Part shown: positions 34,735 through 43,457 of the stretch, in pieces
How positions within the stretch are numbered: the stretch's first letter is position 1
Layout: every line of letters begins with the position of its first letter
Program-made: the position numbers and the translations under genes
From: Kluyvera sp036759925
GTDB taxonomy: Bacteria > Pseudomonadota > Gammaproteobacteria > Enterobacterales > Enterobacteriaceae
Length of the DNA stretch: 64,000 nucleotides
Reading direction: 5' to 3'
NCBI RefSeq assembly: GCF_036759925.1
Contig: NZ_JAPKIB010000017.1
Coordinates: forward strand, 33,259-97,258
Notes under the pieces: generated by a model
Told to the model about the DNA's origin: nothing
Seen by the model: the letters and a program-made list of their open reading frames with translations, nothing else
Databases searched by the model: none

Positions 34735-35643
34735 ATGCGCGATGAACTGGATATCAAGTCACTGCGTTTTTTCTCTGCCCTCTACCGCTTAGGCAACGTT
34801 TCCCCTGCCGCCGATTCGCTTAACATCAGCCAGCCCACCGGCAGCATTCTGCTCAAACGGCTACGCGACCACTTTGACGATCCGCTATTTATTCGCGTCG
34901 GCCAGCGTATGGAGCCCACACCACGCGCTGACTTTATCGCCCAGACGGTCTTTACCATCCTCGACCTCGCCGATAACGCGCTGATGAAAACCCCGGAATT
35001 TTCGCCGCAGACCAGCACGCGAAACTTTACCCTCAGCATGACCGACATCAGCCAGATGACCCTGCTGCCGCATCTGCAAACCCTGCTCCGCGAGCACGGA
35101 GCGGAGGGCATTACCTTCTCAGTGCTGAATATTGATGAGAGCACGCCGGGAGATCTCGAATCCGGCAAATGCGATTTAGCGATTGGCTATCTGCGCCAGC
35201 TGCCCGACAGCATCTATCAGCAGCGTCTGTTTAATCAGTCCTACGTCTGCCTGTGCGCCGCCAGCCATCCCCGAATCCGCGAGAATTTTACGCTGGCCGA
35301 CTGGCAGCAGGAACGGCATCTGGCCATTCGCATCGACGGCACCGGGCACGGCGATATCGATAACCTGCTTGAAGAAATCGGGCAGTCGCGCCACGTGGCG
35401 CTTACGCTGCCCAGCTTTTTAGGCGCGGGTGAACTGGTGGCAGCTAGCGATCTTATCGCCGTGGTGCCGGAACAGCCCGCGCGGCATCTGGTGAAACACT
35501 ATCCGTGCCGCATCTGGCCGCTGCCGTTCTCCCTGCCCGGCATCGCCATCAGGCAGCTCTGGCACCAACGCCACCACCGCGACCCGGGTCACGTCTGGCT
35601 GCGCGGGCTGATTGCCACCATTGCCGAGCAGCATCTCGCCTGA
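34735..35643 (+). CDS. LysR-family transcriptional regulator, not in the E. coli locus
   Basis: A 302-residue LysR-type regulator with an N-terminal winged helix (SLRFFSALYRLGNVSPAADS, then LNISQPTGSILLKRLRDHF) and a two-lobed effector domain. The specific ligand is unknown. I start at ATG 34735, preceded by AAGGGGCA, only 22 bases after gppA. It lies upstream of the decarboxylase gene on the same strand, 118 bases away; LysR regulators are more often divergent from their target. By context it may control that gene in response to an aromatic acid. Confidence 0.85.
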   Translation: MRDELDIKSLRFFSALYRLGNVSPAADSLNISQPTGSILLKRLRDHFDDPLFIRVGQRMEPTPRADFIAQTVFTILDLADNALMKTPEFSPQTSTRNFTLSMTDISQMTLLPHLQTLLREHGAEGITFSVLNIDESTPGDLESGKCDLAIGYLRQLPDSIYQQRLFNQSYVCLCAASHPRIRENFTLADWQQERHLAIRIDGTGHGDIDNLLEEIGQSRHVALTLPSFLGAGELVAASDLIAVVPEQPARHLVKHYPCRIWPLPFSLPGIAIRQLWHQRHHRDPGHVWLRGLIATIAEQHLA

Positions 35644-35761
35644 CGCCCTATTCGATTTCATAATAACCTCTATTGCGTTTCACGCATTGCCGCCACGGCG
35701 TGCAAAAACCTATTCTGCGGGCAGACAAACGTTAGCCCTCTAGCCGAATAAGGAATACATC

Positions 35762-36760
35762 ATGCGTGGAAAAATCGCCCTCGAAGAACATGTCTCTACC
35801 CCGGAAAATAACCGCCTTTGGGATGCCACCGGCGAAGCGGCGCGTAACGGCAGCGAATACATGAAAGACGTTGAACGCCGCTTAATGGATCGCAGCATCC
35901 ACCTTGATGAGATGGCGCAACGCAATATCGACCATGTGATTTTGTCCCTCACCTCCCCGGGCGCGCAGTCGATTCTGGATAAAGCCAGCGCCGTGGCCTT
36001 TGCTCGCAACACTAACGACTATCTCGTTGAGCACTGCGTGAAGCCGCACCCGGATAAGTTCAGCGCTTTCGCTACTCTGGCGCTGCAAAACCCAGAGGCC
36101 GCCGCCGATGAACTGGAGCGCGCCGTGAAAACGCTGGGCATGAAAGGAGCGCTGATTAACGGCTATACCAACGTCAAGGATAGCGAGCACGGGTTGTATC
36201 TGGATGATGAGTCCATGCTGGTGTTCTGGGATAAAGTGAGTGCCTTAAACGTGCCGGTATACCTGCACCCGCGCGAACCGCTGGAAGGCCCGGCCCGCGG
36301 CATTTATACCGGCTATGAAAGCCTGATCGGCTCCGCCTGGGGCTTTGCGCAGGAGACCGCCGTCCACGCCATCCGCCTGATGATGAGCGGCCTGTTTGAC
36401 CGTTACCCAAATCTGAACATTGTGCTGGGGCACCTGGGGGAAGGGCTGGTACATATGCTGCCACGTACCCAGCATCGCCTGTACCGCCAGCGCTTTGGTG
36501 TCGGTTTAGGCAAGGCGGAGAAACCGCTGATGCATTATCTGCAGAATAACTTCATCGTTACCACCAGCGGGCACTTTAATACCTATTCACTGCAAAATGC
36601 GCTGGAGATTATGGGGGAAGATCGGGTGATGTTCTCCGTCGACTACCCGTATGAAGATATTCATCAGGCCTGCGACTGGTTCGATCCGCTGGAGATGGAT
36701 GCGGAGCTGAAAAATAAGATTGCCTGGGGCAACGCCAGCCGGGTGTTTGATATTGGGTAA
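35762..36760 (+). CDS. Amidohydrolase-superfamily decarboxylase, gamma-resorcylate / 2,3-dihydroxybenzoate type
   Basis: A 332-residue TIM-barrel protein of the amidohydrolase_2 family. The metal and catalytic residues of gamma-resorcylate decarboxylase are visible: E8-x-H10 in IALEEHVST, H169 in YLHPRE, H224 in LGHLGEGL and D294 in SVDYPYE. Enzymes of this type remove CO2 non-oxidatively from hydroxybenzoates, reversibly, with Zn or Mn. Exact substrate is inferred only; other members act on 5-carboxyvanillate or 2,3-dihydroxybenzoate. It ends beside a long inverted repeat and converges on rep. Confidence 0.8.
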   Translation: MRGKIALEEHVSTPENNRLWDATGEAARNGSEYMKDVERRLMDRSIHLDEMAQRNIDHVILSLTSPGAQSILDKASAVAFARNTNDYLVEHCVKPHPDKFSAFATLALQNPEAAADELERAVKTLGMKGALINGYTNVKDSEHGLYLDDESMLVFWDKVSALNVPVYLHPREPLEGPARGIYTGYESLIGSAWGFAQETAVHAIRLMMSGLFDRYPNLNIVLGHLGEGLVHMLPRTQHRLYRQRFGVGLGKAEKPLMHYLQNNFIVTTSGHFNTYSLQNALEIMGEDRVMFSVDYPYEDIHQACDWFDPLEMDAELKNKIAWGNASRVFDIG

Positions 36761-36765
36761 GACTT

Positions 36766-36840
36766 GTAGCCCGGCCGAGCAAAGCGACGCCGGGGTTTTG
36801 CTCGGTGCTTTCCCGGCGTCGCTTTGCTCGGCCGGGCTAC
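36766..36840. repeat. REP/BIME-type element with 29-bp perfect arms
   Basis: The arm GTAGCCCGGCCGAGCAAAGC... (36766-36794) pairs without mismatch with 36812-36840 across a 17-base loop. It ends 3 bases before the rep stop codon and lies 5 bases after the decarboxylase stop, so it could protect or terminate both converging transcripts. Confidence 0.9.
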
Positions 36841-36843
36841 GGG

Positions 36844-38865
36844 TTAGCTTTTTTTCGCCTTTGCCAGCATTTCACGAATATTGGCGACGTTTGCCTGTCC
36901 CTTGTGCATCCGCTCTTCAGGCGTAATTACCTTCCGCTCCTGCTCCCACACCACATCATCCTGCGGCAGCTCCAGCAGGAAACGGCTCGGCTCCGGGCGC
37001 ACCAGCTCACCGTACTGACGGCGCTCTTTGCAGAGGGTGAAAATCAGCTCTTTCTGCGCGCGGGTGATGCCCACGTAGGCCAGGCGACGCTCTTCATCGA
37101 CGTTGTCCTCATCAATGCTGCTCTGGTGCGGCAGCAGCCCCTCTTCCATCCCCACGAGGAAGACGTACGGGAACTCCAGCCCTTTCGAGGCGTGCAGCGT
37201 CATGAGCTGAACCTGATCCAGCTCTTCTTCACTTTCGCCGCGTTCCATCATATCGCGCAGGGTAAAGCGGGTGACCACCTGAGTCAGGGTCATCGGCTCT
37301 TCCAGTTCGCTGCCTTCCAGCATCTCCGTCATCCAGCTAAACAGCGTGTTGACGTTTTTCATGCGCATTTCGGCGGCTTTCGGGCTCGGTGAGGTTTCAA
37401 ATAGCCAGGACTCGTAGTCGATACCGTGAATCAAATCGCGTACGGCGGCAATTGGCTCACGCTCCGCCAGGCGCTGGATTTCTCCCAGCCACTGGGTAAA
37501 GCGAGTGAGGGATTCATAGCCGCGCCCGGTCAGCGTCTGACTCAGCCCCATATCGAAGCTGGCAGTGAACAGACTTTTGTTGCGGGTCATCGCCCATTCA
37601 CCAAGCTTTTGCAGCGTCGCCGAACCAATCTCACGCTTCGGCGTGTTGACGATGCGCAGGAACGCGCTGTCGTCGTCCGGGTTACTCAGCACGCGCAGAT
37701 AGGCCAGCAGGTCTTTAATCTCCGGGCGGGAGAAGAACGACGTACCGCCGGAAATTTTGTACGGGATGCGGTTTTGCATCAGGAATTTTTCAAACACCCG
37801 TGACTGGTGGTTGCCGCGATAGAGAATGGCGTAATCCTTGTACTGCGTCTTGTTGACGAAGTGATGGGCGATAAGCTCGCCGGTGACGCGCTCTGCTTCA
37901 TGCTCTTCGTGGTTGGCGCTCAGCACTTTCAGCTCCGGGCCGTAGCCCAGTTCAGAGAACAGGCGCTTTTCAAACACGTGCGGGTTATTGGCAATCAGGA
38001 TGTTCGCAGCCTTCAGAATACGCCCGGAAGAACGGTAGTTCTGCTCCAGCTTAATGACCTGCAGCGCCGGGAAGTCTTTACTCAGCAGCACCAGGTTCTG
38101 CGGACGCGCGCCGCGCCAGGAGTAAATCGACTGGTCATCGTCACCGACCACGGTAAACCGCGCGCGCTGCCCCACCAGCAGCTTCACCAGTTCGTACTGG
38201 CTGGTGTTGGTATCCTGATATTCATCCACCAGCAGGTAGCGAATCTTGTTCTGCCAGCGCTCACGCACCTCTTCATTACGCTGCAACAGCAGCGTCGGCA
38301 GCAGGATCAGGTCATCGAAGTCCAGCACGTTGCAGGCCTTCATGTGGGCATCGTACAGGCTGTAGCAGTGGGCGAAAATACGATCGCGCTCGCCCTTCGC
38401 GCTGGCCGCCGCCTGCGGTGGCGTCATCAGATCGTTTTTCCAGTTGGAGATCGTCGAGATCAGCTGCTGGAACACCACTTTATCGTCTTCGATCAGCCCT
38501 TCGGTCAGATCCTTGAGCAGCGCGGTTTGATCGGTATCGTCAAACAGCGAGAAGTTCGACTTCATGCCCAGCGCCGCGTATTCGCGCTTGATGATATCCA
38601 GCCCCAGGGTATGGAAGGTTGAGATCATCAGCCCGCGCGCCTCTTTGCGCCCCAGCGTCTGCGCCACGCGCTCTTTCATCTCGCGCGCGGCCTTGTTGGT
38701 AAAGGTGACGGCGGCGATATGACGAGCCTGATAGCCGCAAACGCGGATCAGGTGCGCAATTTTATTAGTGATCACGCGGGTTTTGCCGGAGCCAGCACCC
38801 GCCAGCACCAGGCAAGGGCCAGTGACAAATTCGACGGCTTGTTGTTGTCCGGGGTTTAAACGCAT
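36844..38865 (-). CDS. rep: ATP-dependent DNA helicase Rep
   Basis: Superfamily 1A 3'-5' helicase that clears proteins ahead of the replication fork and interacts with DnaB. The 673 residues match E. coli Rep, with Walker A AGAGSGKT (residues 22-29), VDEYQDTN, GDDDQSIYSWRGA and the C-terminal Lys-rich tail. I start at MRLNPGQQQAVEF (38865), as in E. coli; five further codons upstream are open. It is a paralogue of uvrD in this window. Confidence 0.97.
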   Translation of the reverse strand: MRLNPGQQQAVEFVTGPCLVLAGAGSGKTRVITNKIAHLIRVCGYQARHIAAVTFTNKAAREMKERVAQTLGRKEARGLMISTFHTLGLDIIKREYAALGMKSNFSLFDDTDQTALLKDLTEGLIEDDKVVFQQLISTISNWKNDLMTPPQAAASAKGERDRIFAHCYSLYDAHMKACNVLDFDDLILLPTLLLQRNEEVRERWQNKIRYLLVDEYQDTNTSQYELVKLLVGQRARFTVVGDDDQSIYSWRGARPQNLVLLSKDFPALQVIKLEQNYRSSGRILKAANILIANNPHVFEKRLFSELGYGPELKVLSANHEEHEAERVTGELIAHHFVNKTQYKDYAILYRGNHQSRVFEKFLMQNRIPYKISGGTSFFSRPEIKDLLAYLRVLSNPDDDSAFLRIVNTPKREIGSATLQKLGEWAMTRNKSLFTASFDMGLSQTLTGRGYESLTRFTQWLGEIQRLAEREPIAAVRDLIHGIDYESWLFETSPSPKAAEMRMKNVNTLFSWMTEMLEGSELEEPMTLTQVVTRFTLRDMMERGESEEELDQVQLMTLHASKGLEFPYVFLVGMEEGLLPHQSSIDEDNVDEERRLAYVGITRAQKELIFTLCKERRQYGELVRPEPSRFLLELPQDDVVWEQERKVITPEERMHKGQANVANIREMLAKAKKS

Positions 38866-38981
38866 AGGGGCATTGCTCAATCTGTAAACACGGGGGTGTG
38901 GATTGTAGCAGAAACTCAGGCTGAGATTTACCCGCCGAATGGTAAAGTGTTGGGCAGCAACCCAACGATAAGAGTGACCTT

Positions 38982-39263
38982 ATGGCAAAGAGCGCGGCAG
39001 CCCTGCACATCCTGGTAAAAGAAGAAAAACTGGCGCTGGAGATCCTCAGCAAACTGGAGCGAGGGATCAGCTTCGATCATCTGGCAAAACGCTATTCCCG
39101 CTGCCCTTCCGGGCGCAACGGCGGCGATCTGGGGGAATTTAAGCAGGGTGCGATGGTGGGGCCGTTCGACGCCGCCGTTTTTAGCTGCCCGCTGCTCAAA
39201 CCTTTCGGGCCGGTAAAAACCAAATTTGGCTATCACATCATCAAGGTGCTGTATCGGCGATAA
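38982..39263 (+). CDS. Second parvulin-type peptidyl-prolyl isomerase, PpiC paralogue
   Basis: A 93-residue stand-alone parvulin (rotamase). It shares MAKSAAALHILVKEEKLAL, CPSGRNGGDLGEF and GYHIIKVLYRR with PpiC, but differs in the middle (EILSKLERGISFDHLAKRYS and MVGPFDAAVFSCPLLKPFG). It starts 51 bases before ppiC on the same strand, so it looks like an old tandem duplicate. E. coli has only one gene here. Enzyme activity is inferred from the family. Confidence 0.88.
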   Translation: MAKSAAALHILVKEEKLALEILSKLERGISFDHLAKRYSRCPSGRNGGDLGEFKQGAMVGPFDAAVFSCPLLKPFGPVKTKFGYHIIKVLYRR

Positions 39264-39314
39264 GCCATGCTAAAATCGCCAGCCTTACAGACTCGCTTAT
39301 AGAAAGGCACGATC

Positions 39315-39596
39315 ATGGCAAAAACAGCAGCAGCAGTGCATATCCTGGTGAAAGAAGAGAAACTGGCACTGGATCTTCTGGAACAGATTAAAAACGGCGC
39401 CGACTTCGGCAAGCTGGCGAAGAAGCACTCCATCTGCCCATCGGGCAAACGCGGCGGTGACTTAGGTGAATTCCGTCAGGGCCAGATGGTTCCGGCATTC
39501 GATAAAGTGGTCTTCTCCTGTCCGGTGCTGGAGCCAACCGGCCCGCTGCACACCCAGTTCGGTTACCACATCATTAAGGTGCTGTACCGTAACTAA
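39315..39596 (+). CDS. ppiC: Peptidyl-prolyl cis-trans isomerase C
   Basis: Cytoplasmic parvulin (rotamase C). The 93 residues are nearly identical to E. coli PpiC (MAKTAAAVHILVKEEKLALD to GYHIIKVLYRN). It is followed by a REP-type inverted repeat with a T run that can act as terminator. Confidence 0.97.
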   Translation: MAKTAAAVHILVKEEKLALDLLEQIKNGADFGKLAKKHSICPSGKRGGDLGEFRQGQMVPAFDKVVFSCPVLEPTGPLHTQFGYHIIKVLYRN

Positions 39597-39605
39597 GGTG
39601 CATCC

Positions 39606-39670
39606 CCGGCGTCGCTTCGCTCGGCCGGGCTACCGGTCGTTCGTAGCCCGGCCGAGCGAAGCGACGCCGG
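39606..39670. repeat. REP/BIME-type inverted repeat after ppiC, terminator-like
   Basis: Two 28-base arms (39606-39633 and 39643-39670) pair perfectly across a 9-base loop. Eight T follow at 39671, so on the plus strand the element is also a strong intrinsic terminator for ppiC. It is the same repeat family as at 6831 and 36766. Confidence 0.9.
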
Positions 39671-39676
39671 TTTTTT

Positions 39677-40042
39677 TTATTTCTGCGATTGCAGCGTCTG
39701 CTGGGCGTTATGTTTCATCACATGGGTGCTAATCGCCGCCTGGAACACCTTAAACATCAGGCCGTTAATCAGCGTCGTAATGGTAATCACGATAAACGCC
39801 GTCATCACCCAATCAATTAACGCAAAGCCGCTGTTCAACAGCGCCGGGCGATAGACCGCCATCCCGCCAAATACCACCCAGTGGCTTAAGCAGTAGAAGC
39901 AGTGGAACAAGTGCCCCATCAGCGCATTCTTTTTCGCCGTCCATTCACGAAACGCGGCAAACAGCTCCGTCTGCGTCACCGTCATCGAAATACTGCTCGC
40001 CGCCATCGCAATCATCAGGCAGGTGGTTAAGGTGTCAATCAT
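39677..40042 (-). CDS. DUF1360 small membrane protein
   Basis: A 121-residue protein with about three hydrophobic helices (residues about 3-22, 45-62 and 72-98) and the motif HLFHCFYCLSHWVVFGG, whose Cys-x2-Cys spacing resembles a small metal or heme site. It appears to belong to DUF1360; no function is known to me. It overlaps the upstream Rrf2-type regulator gene by 8 bases, which implies co-expression. Confidence 0.75.
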   Translation of the reverse strand: MIDTLTTCLMIAMAASSISMTVTQTELFAAFREWTAKKNALMGHLFHCFYCLSHWVVFGGMAVYRPALLNSGFALIDWVMTAFIVITITTLINGLMFKVFQAAISTHVMKHNAQQTLQSQK

Positions 40043-40478
40043 GGTCGTGGCCTTTGTCGTTGAAGTAGCTGATAAATTCGCTGCCGATGTCCTGTAGCGT
40101 CAGACGTTTAAAGCGATCGAGGATCAGCGTCTGCGCATCGGCGAGCGTCTCTGACATCACCCGGTTTACTCCCTGCTCCACCAGACACTGCGGGTTTTCA
40201 CTGCGGTTACCCAGCGCAAACAGCGCCGGCTCGCCGAGCGCCATGTAGATATCGTAAAGCGTGATATCACCGACCGGTCGACATAGCCGCCAGCCGCCGT
40301 GGTGCCCCTTCGTGGCACAGACAATATTGTTTTCCCTGAGCCCGGCAAGCAGCTTGCGGATGAATGCCGGATTACCGTCGATAAAGGCGGCCATCTGTTC
40401 GGACGTCAGAGGTTTATCCATCTGCTCCAGGTGAAGCAGGATGTGTAGCGTGGCTGAGAATGAGTTGTTTGTTTTCAT
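40035..40478 (-). CDS. Rrf2-family transcriptional regulator
   Basis: A 147-residue winged-helix protein of the Rrf2 family (MKTNNSFSATLHILLHLEQM; recognition helix region NPAFIRKLLAGLRENN; wing KGHHGGWRLCRP). Cysteines are at about residues 54, 66 and 98 and do not show the three-Cys cluster of IscR or NsrR, so an Fe-S cluster is doubtful; redox or metal sensing is possible. I start at 40478 because the 43 residues further upstream are not Rrf2-like. It is coupled to the DUF1360 gene, its likely target or partner. Confidence 0.8.
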   Translation of the reverse strand: MKTNNSFSATLHILLHLEQMDKPLTSEQMAAFIDGNPAFIRKLLAGLRENNIVCATKGHHGGWRLCRPVGDITLYDIYMALGEPALFALGNRSENPQCLVEQGVNRVMSETLADAQTLILDRFKRLTLQDIGSEFISYFNDKGHDHD

Positions 40479-40615
40479 GTAACTTACAATATTACATAAG
40501 ATAAGTATGAGCAATCCCAGAAGCGAGAATCTGTACAAATAAAAGCTATCAGTATGATAAGTAGATGAATTTATATGATAAGAGAGTGGATCCAGCGATC
40601 CCGTCAAACGCAGAT

Positions 40616-40652
40616 AAAAAAACGGCCCGGTAGCGAGGCGCTAACCGGGCCG
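40616..40652 (-). terminator. Terminator of ilvC
   Basis: On the minus strand CGGCCCGGTTAGCG and CGCTACCGGGCCG form a strong stem followed by seven T, 19 bases after the ilvC stop. Confidence 0.9.
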
Positions 40653-40670
40653 GATGATAACGAGGTTTTA

Positions 40671-42146
40671 TTAGCCAGCGACGGCGATACGCTTCATGTC
40701 GGTCATGTAGCCACGCAGTTTCTTACCAACCTGCTCGATAGCGTGGCCGCGAACCGCTTCGTTCACGTCGCGCAGCTGAGCGTTGTCTACCGAGCCTTCA
40801 GCAATCGCTTTGCCCAGGTCACCGGTCTGCAGGGTGGTCATGAACTCTTTCAGCAGCGGTACGCAAGCGTAAGAGAACAGGTAGTTACCGTATTCTGCGG
40901 TATCGGAGATAACCACGTTCATTTCGTACAGACGCTTACGGGCGATGGTGTTCGCAATCAGCGGCAGCTCGTGCAGTGATTCGTAGTAAGCCGACTCTTC
41001 GATGATGCCGGAATCCACCATGGTTTCAAACGCCAGCTCAACGCCCGCTTTCACCATCGCAATCATCAGAACGCCTTTATCGAAGTACTCCTGCTCACCG
41101 ATTTTGCCTTCAAACTGCGGTGCGGTTTCGAACGCGGTTTTACCGGTCTCTTCACGCCAGGTCAGCAGTTTCTTATCGTCGTTAGCCCAGTCAGCCATCA
41201 TACCGGAAGAGAACTCGCCGGAGATGATGTCGTCCATGTGTTTCTGGAACAGCGGCGCCATGATCTCTTTCAGCTGTTCTGACAGCGCATAAGCGCGCAG
41301 TTTCGCTGGGTTAGACAGACGGTCCATCATCAGGGTAATGCCGCCCTGCTTCAGTGCTTCAGTGATGGTTTCCCAGCCGAACTGAATCAGTTTTTCTGCG
41401 TAAGCTGCGTCGGTGCCTTCAGCCACCAGCTTGTCGAAGCACAGCAGAGAACCAGCCTGCAGCATACCGCACAGAATAGTCTGCTCGCCCATCAGGTCAG
41501 ATTTCACTTCTGCTACGAAGGAGGATTCCAGTACGCCAGCACGGTGACCGCCGGTCGCCGCAGCCCAGGCTTTAGCGATGGCCATGCCTTCGCCTTTCGG
41601 ATCGTTTTCCGGGTGAACCGCAATCAGCGTTGGTACACCGAAACCACGTTTGTACTCTTCACGTACTTCAGTACCTGGGCACTTCGGTGCCACCATCACG
41701 ACGGTGATGTCTTTACGGATCTGCTCGCCCACTTCGACGATGTTGAAGCCGTGGGAGTAACCCAGCGCCGCGCCGTCTTTCATCAGCGGCTGTACGGAAC
41801 GCACAACGTCGGAGTGCTGTTTGTCTGGCGTCAGGTTAACCACCAGGTCAGCCTGCGGGATCAGCTCTTCGTAGGTACCCACTTTAAAGCCGTTTTCGGT
41901 CGCTTTGCGCCAGGAAGCACGCTTCTCAGCAATCGCTTCTTTACGCAGGGCGTAGGAGATATCCAGACCGGAATCACGCATGTTCAGGCCCTGGTTCAGA
42001 CCCTGAGCGCCACAGCCGACGATGACCACTTTTTTACCCTGAAGGTAGCTTGCGCCGTCGGCGAATTCTTCGCGGCCCATGAAGCGACATTTGCCCAGCT
42101 GAGCCAGCTGCTGACGCAGATTCAGTGTATTAAAGTAGTTAGCCAT
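40671..42146 (-). CDS. ilvC: Ketol-acid reductoisomerase IlvC (class II)
   Basis: NADPH- and Mg-dependent second step of valine and isoleucine synthesis. The 491-residue length marks the long class II enzyme of enterics. The Rossmann motif VIVGCGAQGLNQGLNMRDSG is near residue 40, and the C-terminal domain is duplicated. It is divergent from its activator gene ilvY; IlvY with acetolactate or acetohydroxybutyrate induces it. Confidence 0.98.
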   Translation of the reverse strand: MANYFNTLNLRQQLAQLGKCRFMGREEFADGASYLQGKKVVIVGCGAQGLNQGLNMRDSGLDISYALRKEAIAEKRASWRKATENGFKVGTYEELIPQADLVVNLTPDKQHSDVVRSVQPLMKDGAALGYSHGFNIVEVGEQIRKDITVVMVAPKCPGTEVREEYKRGFGVPTLIAVHPENDPKGEGMAIAKAWAAATGGHRAGVLESSFVAEVKSDLMGEQTILCGMLQAGSLLCFDKLVAEGTDAAYAEKLIQFGWETITEALKQGGITLMMDRLSNPAKLRAYALSEQLKEIMAPLFQKHMDDIISGEFSSGMMADWANDDKKLLTWREETGKTAFETAPQFEGKIGEQEYFDKGVLMIAMVKAGVELAFETMVDSGIIEESAYYESLHELPLIANTIARKRLYEMNVVISDTAEYGNYLFSYACVPLLKEFMTTLQTGDLGKAIAEGSVDNAQLRDVNEAVRGHAIEQVGKKLRGYMTDMKRIAVAG

Positions 42147-42179
42147 GATGGTGTACTCCGTGATGTTGTGTGTCGTTAC

Positions 42180-42300
42180 TCTATGGATTTCGAGTTGCAG
42201 GAAGGCGGCAAGTCAGCGATTCCCCAGGAGCTTACTCAAGTAAGTGACTGGGGTGAGCTGACGCAGCCAACGCGCCTGCAACTTGAAAGACGACGAGTAT
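42180..42300. repeat. ERIC (IRU) repeat between ilvC and ilvY
   Basis: The core CCCCAGGAGCTTACTCAAGT and AAGTAAGTGACTGGGGTGAG match the classical ERIC consensus and ERIC-PCR primer sequences. The flanks GAGTTGCAGGAAGGCGGC and CGCGCCTGCAACTTGAAAG form the outer inverted repeat. It takes up about 120 of the 277 bases between the genes. Confidence 0.9.
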
Positions 42301-42385
42301 ATTGTTCGGTTCGCGTTTCAGCGAGAATGAACCCACATTACAACAGGAAATTTATTGCGGAAATTGATATATTCACAACGTTACA

Positions 42386-42400
42386 TTGCAATTTATGCAA
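42386..42400. promoter_or_regulatory. Candidate IlvY operator
   Basis: TTGCA-ATTTA-TGCAA is a perfect 5+5 dyad 24 bases before the ilvY start, in the place expected for the tandem IlvY operators of the divergent ilvY-ilvC promoters. A second operator was not clearly seen. Confidence 0.6.
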
Positions 42401-42423
42401 CGTAGAAAACCGGAGACTCGTCT

Positions 42424-43326
42424 GTGGATTTACGCGATCTGAAAACCTTCCTGCATCTGGCGGAAAGCCGCCATTTTGGCCGCAGCGCGCGGGCGATGCA
42501 CGTCAGCCCGTCCACGCTTTCCCGGCAGATTCAGCGCCTCGAAGAGGACCTCGGCCAGCCGCTGTTTGTTCGCGATAACCGCACGGTGACGCTGACCGAA
42601 GCGGGCGAGGAGCTGCGCGTCTTTGCTCAGCAGACGTTGTTGCAGTATCAACAGCTACGCCATACCCTGGACCAGCAGGGGCCATCGTTATCCGGCGAGC
42701 TGCATATCTTCTGCTCGGTCACCGCCGCCTATAGCCATCTGCCACCGATTCTTGACCGCTTCCGCGCCGAACATCCCTCGGTTGAAATCAAGCTCACTAC
42801 CGGTGATGCCGCCGATGCGATGGAGAAGGTCGCCACCAACGAGGCCGATCTGGCTATCGCCGGTAAGCCTGAAACGCTGCCCGGCGCCGTCGCCTTCTCA
42901 ATGCTGGAGAATCTGGCGGTGGTATTGATTGCCCCAGCGCTGCCCTGCCCGGTGCGTAACCAGGTCTCGGTGGATGAGCCAGACTGGTCAACGGTGCCGT
43001 TTATCATGGCCGACCAGGGGCCTGTGCGCCGCCGCATCGAGCTGTGGTTCCGCCGTCATAAAATCAGTAACCCATCGATTTACGCGACCGTCGGCGGACA
43101 TGAAGCGATGGTGTCCATGGTTGCGCTGGGCTGCGGCGTGGCGCTGATCCCCGAAATCGTACTGGAAAACAGCCCGGAACCGGTGCGCAATCGCGTGATG
43201 ATTTTAGAACGCAGCGATGAGAAGACCCCGTTCGAGCTGGGCGTCTGCGTGCAGAAAAAGCGACTGCATGAGCCGTTGGTGGATGCCTTCTGGAAGATTG
43301 TGCTGGAGCGCAAAATCGCCGAATAG
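42424..43326 (+). CDS. ilvY: LysR-family activator of ilvC, IlvY
   Basis: Activates ilvC with inducer (acetolactate/acetohydroxybutyrate) and represses itself. The 300 residues match E. coli IlvY, with the winged helix LKTFLHLAESRHFGRSARAM and HVSPSTLSRQIQRLEEDLG. The start is GTG at 42424. In E. coli it is next to ilvA; here about 10.6 kb of other genes separate them. Confidence 0.97.
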   Translation: MDLRDLKTFLHLAESRHFGRSARAMHVSPSTLSRQIQRLEEDLGQPLFVRDNRTVTLTEAGEELRVFAQQTLLQYQQLRHTLDQQGPSLSGELHIFCSVTAAYSHLPPILDRFRAEHPSVEIKLTTGDAADAMEKVATNEADLAIAGKPETLPGAVAFSMLENLAVVLIAPALPCPVRNQVSVDEPDWSTVPFIMADQGPVRRRIELWFRRHKISNPSIYATVGGHEAMVSMVALGCGVALIPEIVLENSPEPVRNRVMILERSDEKTPFELGVCVQKKRLHEPLVDAFWKIVLERKIAE

Positions 43327-43457
43327 CGTTAACGCATGGCGCCCCCAGTCATGCCCCAGGTTCGGGAGATTAATTGGTATCAAAGGTGCCAGGTGTAAAC
43401 GGGCGCCGCAGGTAAAATCGTCACTAAAGAAACAGGACCTTACGAGAGGGAGTGACG

